9,657 nt of DNA from Sedimentisphaerales bacterium (GTDB taxonomy: Bacteria > Planctomycetota > Phycisphaerae > Sedimentisphaerales > SM23-30), in NCBI GenBank assembly GCA_030640865.1, contig DAOWIP010000388.1:1-9657 (forward strand), given 5' to 3'. The notes beneath the pieces are model-generated. The model had not been told where the DNA came from. It was given only the letters and a program-made list of their open reading frames with translations, and did not search any database. Shown in pieces: positions 1 through 6,188 of the stretch. Position 1 is the first letter of the stretch. Each line of letters starts with the position of its first letter. The position numbers and the translations under genes were made by a program.

Positions 1-3000
1 AGCCAGTAAAATGCCCCTGTCATCGACAATTTTCAGCGGCGTAGCCAACGGTTCCTCTGAAAGCGACCGTACACCACCCGGTATCAGCAGCCGTCGGCTG
101 ATTATATCGACAATCTGACGAGCTTCCTCCAGCGGCACCAGGTTGGCGTTTATTGCTGCCAATTGATTAAACCGCAGCGAACTGTCAGCAGGGGCCTTGT
201 CAGCCAGGGTATTTCTGTTCGCTATCAGAACATCCGCCAGATATTCCCGCTTATCACTCCAGTACCAGTCCATAAACTTCTCGGCGATCCGTTCCCGAAT
301 CTGCTCAGCTTCGCCCCGGTACGGCGGGTACACCTCGGCCAATACTCCCAACGCTCGATACCATAACGCCTGAACCTCGATCGGGTAGCCGCCACGAGGC
401 GTGGCACAAGGATGACTGGTATTCATCCAGCTAAAACCGGCGGGACTGTAAAGCAGGCCGCTTTTATGATCCAGTCCGGGTTTATCATTATCAGAAGAGT
501 CAGGCACTTTGCAATCTTTGTTCTTACATAAATTGCCGTCACGGAAGTGCTCGTAGATGTCCACCAGTACCTCCCGCAAACTACGCTCCTGTCCAATTGC
601 ACCTGTGCCACTCAAACCAGCGTGTGTCCCAACGCCGCGATCCCAAAAAGACGTGTCTCCGGTCTGGGCGGCATAATTGTGGGCCGCCGTGAACAGACGC
701 AATGAGGCCTCTACGCCGGTTCTCTCCGTCGAAGTGCCGTCTAACCAGTCCAGCAGCAGCCCTTCCGAAGCCGTGGAAGCTGACAGAAATATCACATCCT
801 TCGCCGCGTCTTCTCTGCCCGCTGCCAGCAGCCCGCCCACGCAATGAAGCATCCCTCTTACCTGTAATGAAATCCACGGATACCCGCCCCAGAGTAACCA
901 GCGATTATCGAACCGGACCAGAAACTGATCCATCGCGCAAACAAGCATTTTTACAAACGAATCTTTCTGTGCCGCTTCCGCCGGTACACGCCTGAGCAGT
1001 TCTTTGACACGATGGTTCTCGGCCACCATTGCCGCGTTGCTCGACCGAACCAATTGTGCGGTCTCTTCTGCCTTAGCTTCTACTTCCGCTTCTACTCCTG
1101 TTTCTGTTTCTACTTTCACCTTCTTTTTTTCAGTTAGCTTCGCGGTGATTGTCAGTACTGCGCTGTCCCGTTTGTGCAACTCAAAATTAAACACTCCCGG
1201 CGCAAAAGCGTCCCCCCTGGCCTCGATCTGCCGCTCGGCATCTTCGGGAAAATACAGGTCATATACCCAGTGCGGCTGCTCGATGTACTCACCGTTCTTC
1301 GCTGTGATCTCTACGGAAATCCCTTTTTGCGGCGTAAATACCACTCCGTCGGACGAAGTTGTCGCCCGGCAGGATTGTGCCATCCGATTCTGTAAATTTT
1401 TATCCTGCGCAACTTTCACCCGGTCGTGAAGATTACGGAATTCCAGACAGCACTTACTGGTCAATGTAACCGTTGTATTGGCCTCGCGAAGTTTGTAACG
1501 CACAAAAACCGTATTATGGCCATGAGGCATTATCAGAGAACGCTCAAGCACGATATAATATTCGCCGTCGTCATAGACAAATTCCCACACCGGTTGCGGA
1601 AACCGTGTGAAGGTATTCAGGAAACTCTCGTCCAGATCAAAAAACTTTTGTCCTGCCTGGATGGTCTCTTTGAGCATCTTGACCAGCGACACTCGATTCG
1701 CCGGACGTTCCGCATCCGGCGTTACCGCCAACAGAGCATCATACTTACTGTTGACAATCCCCGGCCGGGCCGGGCATTGGCACAAACCGCCTCTGCCGTT
1801 AGTCAACAGTACTGTCGGGTAGTTGTCTCGCAATTGATCTTTTTTGAGCTTGATCGGATATATCTTGCGCAGGCGCGGCTCTTTGTGTCCCGATGGGACC
1901 GACAAAACAGGGTATTCGTCATCCTGCCATTGACGAATAATCTTCTTGTTGCGTTCGATTTTCCAGTTAAACGTCAACAGCGAACTTTGATTCTCCGCCT
2001 GGGGTGGAAAACAACTCAAATAACCCACTCCGTCAGGACCAAGGATGGATTCCATCCGCAGCGTCCCTTCGGTAGTCTTGAGATAAGCCGTACAGGGCAC
2101 AAAAGTATGCGCTATCAGCCATTTGTCCCCTGAGATAATAAATTCCTTGCTGCTCTCGCGAAACGTCCAGACAGCCGAGTAATGGTCAATCACGTCATCA
2201 TCAACCTCGGAAAGCATGTCAGCAATATTGTGATGAATTAAATATTCCAGACTAACGGTATTCACCAGAACGATGAACTTTCGGTAATCGTTCACCTCTC
2301 GCAGAAGCTCCTCCTGATCGATCCGTCCGACCTCATACGGCTTGAAACGGCTCAGCAGAATCTTATAGATCAGAGCGATTTTCTCATATTCGAACCGGCA
2401 GATGGCCGGCACGGACGGCTCAAACGGCTGCCCCACTTTCTCCAGCCGATACAACAGACATTGCCCCGGCTGTAACTCGACCTGATTAACTTTCTCCAGA
2501 GGCCGCTTCTCGATATTATCGTTGAGCAGGTTATGCAGTACAGAGTCGCTACCAAGGTGGCCCGCCAGGCGGTTTTGTGAAATATCCCACGAAACCATCT
2601 CCTTGCCTTCCGCGTTCAGATTGATCAGGCAGAATATGATGTTGCTCTTAACTTCGTCGGCTCGCATGAAACCCAACACCTGCTCATTGCCGGTTTCAAC
2701 AAACTCCAGGTTGTCCGTCGCCCAAAAAGCAGGGTTATCCGCAAGAACCTTGTTAATTTGACTGATTTCACCAACCAGATTCTCCTCGGCCCCCCAGCTC
2801 AGGCCGGAATTGCGGTGTACATCAATTCTTTCTGTGGCCAACCATTCCACACCATTGGCAAAACCCCACGCCCCGGAAAATGAGGTAAAGGCGCACAAGT
2901 AAAGCCGCGACAGAGTATAAACCTTACCCTTTTTGGCCAGTCTGTCGTTGTCATGGGTCTCGGCGTAGTGAACCAGTACTCCCTTGCCCGCTGAGACACC

Positions 3001-4233
3001 CTGAGCATAACTTAGATAATCCTTTATCTGATCCTGGGAATAATTCTGGAACAACTCCGAATAGGCCCAGTTGGTCTGTCCATCGGTAAGTAATTTCTCC
3101 GTCGTCTCCCAGGGGCCGCCCAATCCCTCCAGCAGAAACAGGGTATTGGGAAACTCTTCCCGTACCCTGGCGATAATATATTGCCAGACTTCCAGCGGTA
3201 CCATATAGCCCGCGTCTAACCGATACCCGTCGATTCCACGCCGGCACCAGACGAGGAATACATTCGCCATATATTCCCACAGGTCCTTATGGCTGTAGTC
3301 CAGTTCCACCAGGTCGCCCCAGGTTACCCCCCATGCGCCCGGCGAGATAATCTGCCTGTCATGGCCGACCTTTATCCAGTCGCGATGCCTGAACAGAATA
3401 CTGCTGGCCCAGCCGGTATGATTAATCACCATATCCAGAAACACCTTCGCTCCCAGACCGTGGATTGTGGAGGTCAGATCGACAAACTGATCTTCAATGG
3501 TCTTGAACTGGCTGAACGTCCCATAAGTATGATCGATCCCAAAGCAATCTGTCGTCGCGTAGGGACTGCCGTACATGCCCATACGGCCGTAACCGGTCGG
3601 GACCGGATTTATCGGCAGCAGATGGATTATTTTCATCCCCAGTTCTTCGATAATAAAGGGCAATGCCTCCATAAACTGCGCGAAATTACCGCCCGGCGGC
3701 ATTACGTATGCTCCCCGCTGTTCTAATTCCTGAATTTCCGCCTCTAACTGTTCGTTCCGCAGACTACTGAGGTTTTTATCCTGGCCAAACTGACGAATAA
3801 AGGCGCAATAAATAGAATTGTTACGTGCGTATTCCAAAGGAGTTACGGAAATACCCACATTCTCGCCGTCGGCCCATTTGACCCAGGGCTGACGACGACG
3901 GACAGATTCAACCCGTATCTTAAACTCAAAATACCCCACCTCGCTAAGCAGAACATCGACAAAATATTCGTCCCGGGCATGGTTATGTTGGGTTGGAATG
4001 TCGTAAAAATCAGTCGAGTAACTCTGTCCCTTTTCCACATGATCGATGATCTGTCGCCTGATACTATGGGACTGGTTCAGGTTCGTCCGAATAACCACGC
4101 GGAATGGGGCGCCCCCGTGGCGATGACGCTGTCGAACCTGCACGCGAATACGTAACACCGAGTATTGCAATAAGTTACGACAAGAATCCGGCTCGCACCG
4201 GATCGAAATAATGTTATCGGCGGCAACAGACAT
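1..4233 (-). CDS. Glycogen debranching enzyme, GH13 + GDE_N + GH133 fusion (3' end cut by window)
   Basis: The frame is open for 1411 codons from the ATG at 4233 to position 1 with no stop, so the C-terminus is missing. Seen in the sequence: an N-terminal beta-rich region (about residues 1-130), then a GH13 barrel with all four motifs. These are DMVINH (267-272), GYRLD with the likely nucleophile D340, LLEG with the likely acid/base E369, and THDND with H427-D428. From about residue 790 a GDE_N-like domain starts (LLTNGRGG near 812, then KYDALL). A charged Glu/Lys/Val linker lies at about 1032-1056, and a GDE_C domain runs from about 1085 (GGYPW near 1120, later PRGGYPIEVQALWY and LRFNQLAAI). 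By family knowledge such enzymes transfer maltooligosyl stubs and hydrolyse alpha-1,6 branch points of glycogen in the cytoplasm. The order resembles two-activity debranching enzymes. Oddities: the GH133 domain lacks the usual WGRDT motif and has E1175 where relatives usually have Asp. A GAGGG ribosome site sits only 3 nt before the ATG, and an in-frame stop lies just upstream. The family call is firm; GH133 activity is doubtful. Confidence 0.9.
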   Translation of the reverse strand, partial: MSVAADNIISIRCEPDSCRNLLQYSVLRIRVQVRQRHRHGGAPFRVVIRTNLNQSHSIRRQIIDHVEKGQSYSTDFYDIPTQHNHARDEYFVDVLLSEVGYFEFKIRVESVRRRQPWVKWADGENVGISVTPLEYARNNSIYCAFIRQFGQDKNLSSLRNEQLEAEIQELEQRGAYVMPPGGNFAQFMEALPFIIEELGMKIIHLLPINPVPTGYGRMGMYGSPYATTDCFGIDHTYGTFSQFKTIEDQFVDLTSTIHGLGAKVFLDMVINHTGWASSILFRHRDWIKVGHDRQIISPGAWGVTWGDLVELDYSHKDLWEYMANVFLVWCRRGIDGYRLDAGYMVPLEVWQYIIARVREEFPNTLFLLEGLGGPWETTEKLLTDGQTNWAYSELFQNYSQDQIKDYLSYAQGVSAGKGVLVHYAETHDNDRLAKKGKVYTLSRLYLCAFTSFSGAWGFANGVEWLATERIDVHRNSGLSWGAEENLVGEISQINKVLADNPAFWATDNLEFVETGNEQVLGFMRADEVKSNIIFCLINLNAEGKEMVSWDISQNRLAGHLGSDSVLHNLLNDNIEKRPLEKVNQVELQPGQCLLYRLEKVGQPFEPSVPAICRFEYEKIALIYKILLSRFKPYEVGRIDQEELLREVNDYRKFIVLVNTVSLEYLIHHNIADMLSEVDDDVIDHYSAVWTFRESSKEFIISGDKWLIAHTFVPCTAYLKTTEGTLRMESILGPDGVGYLSCFPPQAENQSSLLTFNWKIERNKKIIRQWQDDEYPVLSVPSGHKEPRLRKIYPIKLKKDQLRDNYPTVLLTNGRGGLCQCPARPGIVNSKYDALLAVTPDAERPANRVSLVKMLKETIQAGQKFFDLDESFLNTFTRFPQPVWEFVYDDGEYYIVLERSLIMPHGHNTVFVRYKLREANTTVTLTSKCCLEFRNLHDRVKVAQDKNLQNRMAQSCRATTSSDGVVFTPQKGISVEITAKNGEYIEQPHWVYDLYFPEDAERQIEARGDAFAPGVFNFELHKRDSAVLTITAKLTEKKKVKVETETGVEAEVEAKAEETAQLVRSSNAAMVAENHRVKELLRRVPAEAAQKDSFVKMLVCAMDQFLVRFDNRWLLWGGYPWISLQVRGMLHCVGGLLAAGREDAAKDVIFLSASTASEGLLLDWLDGTSTERTGVEASLRLFTAAHNYAAQTGDTSFWDRGVGTHAGLSGTGAIGQERSLREVLVDIYEHFRDGNLCKNKDCKVPDSSDNDKPGLDHKSGLLYSPAGFSWMNTSHPCATPRGGYPIEVQALWYRALGVLAEVYPPYRGEAEQIRERIAEKFMDWYWSDKREYLADVLIANRNTLADKAPADSSLRFNQLAAINANLVPLEEARQIVDIISRRLLIPGGVRSLSEEPLATPLKIVDDRGILLA

Positions 4234-4244
4234 AATCCCTCATC

Positions 4245-4362
4245 TTACGGTTAAGTCCCGTAGGGACAAATTACGGCTAAGTCCCGTAGGGACAAATGAT
4301 AATAGCCCAGCGATTTATCGCTGGGAAACCTGATCTCCTGTGCATTTTAGTCCCGTAGGGAC
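4245..4362. repeat. REP-like palindrome cluster (three copies of GTCCCGTAGGGAC)
   Basis: The palindromic core GTCCCGTAGGGAC (5-bp arms, 3-nt centre) occurs at 4255-4267, 4281-4293 and 4350-4362, always preceded by TTAA, CTAA or TTTA. The first two belong to a head-to-tail 26-nt repeat (4245-4270 and 4271-4296) differing at one base. A degenerate half copy (TTAGTCCCGCAG) lies near 4408-4419. The layout resembles REP elements mobilised in trans by RAYT (Y1-type) transposases. No such transposase gene is in the window, so that link is inference. The cluster sits directly upstream of the debranching enzyme start and so would be in its 5' leader or promoter region. Confidence 0.75.
4306..4325. repeat. 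Perfect 8-bp inverted repeat, CCCAGCGA / TCGCTGGG
   Basis: CCCAGCGA (4306-4313) and TCGCTGGG (4318-4325) are perfectly complementary around a TTTA loop. It stands between the second and third GTCCC palindromes. Paired, unlike palindromes of this kind are what composite REP clusters (BIMEs) look like. There is no T-run on either side, so it is not a classical terminator. Confidence 0.7.
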
Positions 4363-4390
4363 GATTGAAAACAGGTATATCTCAATATGG

Positions 4391-4427
4391 TGCATATAAC
4401 CATTAACTTAGTCCCGCAGTATATGCA
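4391..4427. repeat. 8-bp inverted repeat TGCATATA / TATATGCA
   Basis: TGCATATA (4391-4398) and TATATGCA (4420-4427) are perfect complements with 21 nt between them. That interval holds the degenerate GTCCCG half-palindrome. On the plus strand it is followed by a run of A, so read on the minus strand a run of T precedes it. Function is unknown; it may mark the edge of the REP-like cluster. Confidence 0.5.
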
Positions 4428-4472
4428 AAAAAAGCTACATAACCTCACCCATATTACCGACAATTGGCAATG

Positions 4473-4490
4473 TGGGAAAAAGATTTCCCA
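4473..4490. repeat. 7-bp inverted repeat TGGGAAA / TTTCCCA
   Basis: TGGGAAA (4473-4479), loop AAGA, TTTCCCA (4484-4490): a perfect short hairpin in the non-coding stretch between the REP-like cluster and the larger nested stem-loop. No poly-T follows. It could be an operator or a remnant of the repeat cluster. Confidence 0.45.
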
Positions 4491-4516
4491 ATACATAATG
4501 TAAAATCCAGGAATAC

Positions 4517-4601
4517 GTTGCCGCAAAACAACATTGCTATAACTGCTTATATTATAGCAAATTATACAAACAATCCTTTCCGGGCGTTGTTTTTCGGCAA
4601 C
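4517..4601. repeat. Nested stem-loop: 16-bp outer arms enclosing a 9-bp inner hairpin
   Basis: Outer arms GTTGCCGCAAAACAAC (4517-4532) and GTTGTTTTTCGGCAAC (4586-4601) are complementary at 15 of 16 positions. Inside lies a perfect inner inverted repeat, TTGCTATAA (4534-4542) and TTATAGCAA (4552-4560). The 85-bp unit has no coding content. It could be a small non-autonomous mobile element or a structured RNA. No target-site duplication is obvious at its edges. Confidence 0.6.
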
Positions 4602-4860
4602 AAACCAGCCCCGTTTGGAAGCCAGCTATGATATTTCTAATCGGGAAAAAACCCATAACGCCTTTATAAAAAAGGTTTTACCACAAAATTTAAAAAAAAC
4701 GGCTGTCATTAGCTTTTGGCTTACAATTTGCACTTTCCATCAGTGGACCTGCGCAGAAGAGAGAGTATATAGTGAAATACTATGTAACGGCAATATAGGG
4801 CGAGAGAGAAAAAGTGTCTGACTCGAAAAAAAATCTTTTTTTCGCTCAAATTGTCTAAAA
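4602..4860. other. Intergenic stretch with no supported gene
   Basis: This AT-rich stretch has a short TTG-started plus-strand frame (4615-4821, 68 codons) with no ribosome site or recognisable domain, which I do not accept as a gene. Near its right end is an A/T hairpin, CGAAAAAAA (4824-4832) with TTTTTTTCG (4836-4844). Its A-tracts may bend DNA just upstream of the promoter at 4867, or the hairpin may act as a weak terminator. Confidence 0.5.
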
Positions 4861-4866
4861 AAAGTG

Positions 4867-4894
4867 TTGACAGACCTATAATTTGTGGTATCAT
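4867..4894 (+). promoter_or_regulatory. Sigma70-type promoter for the dockerin / PEP-CTERM unit
   Basis: A perfect -35 hexamer TTGACA (4867-4872) is followed after 16 nt by TATCAT (4889-4894), five of six matches to the -10 consensus. Transcription would start near 4901. An A/T-rich tract upstream could serve as an UP element. The octamer AAGTGTCT occurs on both sides (4812-4819 and 4902-4909), and AAGTGT overlaps the -35 box by one base. Confidence 0.7.
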
Positions 4895-4900
4895 GAGGTA

Positions 4901-5172
4901 GAAGTGTCTATTCAATCGCACACAACGCTTTTAGTACATAGAAATCGTGTTCTTCGTTGAGGAGAACGGGCAAACGAGGATGTGGGCGTCGAATTAAGAA
5001 GTGAGAAAGGAGAGTTGCACCGACAAGTATAGCAGTATCTGTTTTTTTGTCAGCGTTTATATTTGCCTATGCCCTGTTGCTTTTTGGGTTTGAGGCGAAC
5101 TTGTTCAACATAGCAGGCGGATATAAATGCTAAAATTGTAAGGTTGAACTATCTGTTCAATTGGAGAATGTG
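4901..5172 (+). promoter_or_regulatory. Long structured 5' leader of the dockerin-like gene
   Basis: About 270 nt separate the predicted transcription start from the start codon. A hairpin lies at 4949-4967 (GTTCTTC pairing with GAGGAGAAC, 7 bp with one G-U). A long-range stem pairs 5053-5067 with 5116-5130 at all 15 positions (three G-U) and can add A5052-T5131. Within it TGTTG (5075-5079) can pair with CAACA (5106-5110). A last hairpin, TTGAAC/GTTCAA (5144-5160), ends just before the ribosome site GGAG (5163-5166). Structure this close to the ribosome site suggests control of translation or mRNA stability. I do not recognise a known riboswitch class. Confidence 0.5.
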
Positions 5173-6054
5173 ATGAAAAATGTTATTATTATGTTAGCGG
5201 TCATAGCGATGGCCGCACCCTTGTATGCTGCTGACCCGTGCGATGTCGAGTTTTCAGGCGTCGGAACAGGTGGAAGCCTGGTTATCAGCTACACCTGCAA
5301 CGACCCGTGTACGCCTCGCGGCATTGGTCTGAAGTGCGAGGTTCTCAATGGCGATACAGTCGATGTTGATTCGGGCGCTGTGGTTGTTGACCCTTGTTTC
5401 AACACCTTTATTGACTATGCCTTTATGGATCCCTGCAACTTCACTATAGGTGCTGGGCATCCGATGGCCGACCCTTGTTTTGCCGGAGTACTCGACCCCT
5501 GCACAGGCGTTTATGAGTTCTCGATCTGCATGGGTGTCCTGGACCAGACCGGTAATAAGAACGCCGGCCCGGCTGCGTCAAGTCCGCTGGTTAGCATTCC
5601 GCTGGCCAGTACAGTTGGTTCGGTAACAATCCGAATCAGCGAAGACATCCTACGCGGCGGAGTTGTCGGCAGTGCGCTGTCAACCAACCTGCCTATCGAT
5701 GTCGTTGTTTCGTTCGATTGCTACGTTATCGGCCAGCCTCGTTACTATGACGAGCTCATGAACCCGGGCTCAGCTATCACGCAGGCGAACTACGATGCGT
5801 GGGTAGCTGTCGGCAAACCTGACTGCTGGTGCTGTCCCCATCATGGATATGGAGATGTCAACGGTGACGGTTGGATCAACGCCAGTGATATGGTGCCGGT
5901 TAATAACAACTTAGGCACAGGCCCTGTGTTACCGGCTAATCTGATTCATGCTGATGTCAACCATGATGGCTGGATCAACGCCAGTGATATGGTGCCGGTT
6001 AATAACAGGCTGGGGACGCAACTGCCCAGTGATTGTCTGGGCGTCTGCCCGTAA
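5173..6054 (+). CDS. Secreted dockerin-like protein with repeated Asp-Pro-Cys motifs
   Basis: The chosen start is the ATG at 5173 (293 aa), with GGAG six nt upstream; an in-frame TTG at 5161 would place the start before the ribosome site. Residues 1-19 form a signal peptide (basic start, hydrophobic core, cleavage likely after LYA). The mature body is beta-rich and has six Asp-Pro-Cys motifs at residues 21, 44, 73, 86, 100 and 108. A segment near 160-185 (RGGVVG) resembles cohesin-like or adhesion folds of planctomycete secreted proteins. A CWCC segment leads to two calcium-loop motifs, DVNGDGWINASD (228-239) and DVNHDGWINASD (261-272), with Asp/Asn/Asp/Asp at the usual ligand positions: a dockerin type I-like pair. 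Role in the family: calcium-dependent docking of exported proteins. The exact function is unknown. It probably shares a transcript with the PEP-CTERM gene downstream. Confidence 0.85.
   Translation: MKNVIIMLAVIAMAAPLYAADPCDVEFSGVGTGGSLVISYTCNDPCTPRGIGLKCEVLNGDTVDVDSGAVVVDPCFNTFIDYAFMDPCNFTIGAGHPMADPCFAGVLDPCTGVYEFSICMGVLDQTGNKNAGPAASSPLVSIPLASTVGSVTIRISEDILRGGVVGSALSTNLPIDVVVSFDCYVIGQPRYYDELMNPGSAITQANYDAWVAVGKPDCWCCPHHGYGDVNGDGWINASDMVPVNNNLGTGPVLPANLIHADVNHDGWINASDMVPVNNRLGTQLPSDCLGVCP
5872..6007 (+). repeat. Two identical 37-nt copies encoding the EF-hand halves
   Basis: The 37 nt at 5872-5908 recur without a change at 5971-6007, offset by 99 nt (33 codons, in frame). They encode WINASDMVPVNN plus one base, the second part of each calcium loop and the following helix. 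Dockerin halves are old duplications and usually differ in DNA, so identity here suggests recent duplication or gene conversion. Confidence 0.9.
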
Positions 6055-6102
6055 TGAAATTTCATGTAATCTGTGCAGTACGAAAAAGTAAATAAAAACT
6101 TA

Positions 6103-6162
6103 TACTACCAAGAAGGAAAACTCCTGTTTCTTACAGGGGAGGAAAATTTCCAAAAGGTAGTA
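6103..6162 (+). promoter_or_regulatory. Imperfect intercistronic stem-loop before the PEP-CTERM gene
   Basis: Arms pair from outside inwards: TACTACC (6103-6109) with GGTAGTA (6156-6162), GGAAA (6115-6119) with TTTCC (6147-6151), CTCC (6121-6124) with GGAG (6138-6141), and TGT (6125-6127) with ACA (6133-6135), closing on TTCTT. There is no T-run after it, so it is not an intrinsic terminator. It may stabilise or separate the two messages. A weak -10-like TATACT sits at 6101-6106 without a good -35. Confidence 0.45.
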
Positions 6163-6188
6163 GCAGGAAAATGAAGGAGAATGTTGTT

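Noticed and set aside
1426..2133. Plus-strand open frame of 235 codons
   Set aside because: It lies wholly antisense to the debranching enzyme, in a region where the minus-strand protein has clear family motifs; the plus-strand translation has no recognisable domain and no ribosome site.
3289..3726. Plus-strand open frame of 145 codons
   Set aside because: Antisense to the GH13 catalytic region of the debranching enzyme; a shadow frame.
4245..4362. Possible CRISPR array
   Set aside because: Only three short palindromic cores with irregular spacing (26 and 69 nt) and no spacer-length units; better explained as REP-like elements.
4615..4821. Plus-strand 68-codon frame starting at TTG
   Set aside because: No ribosome site, no recognisable domain, and a composition like the surrounding AT-rich DNA; it ends just before a new promoter.
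4878..4883. TATAAT as the -10 box of the promoter at 4867
   Set aside because: It is only 5 nt from TTGACA, far too close, and no -35-like hexamer lies about 17 nt upstream of it; TATCAT at 4889 has the right spacing.
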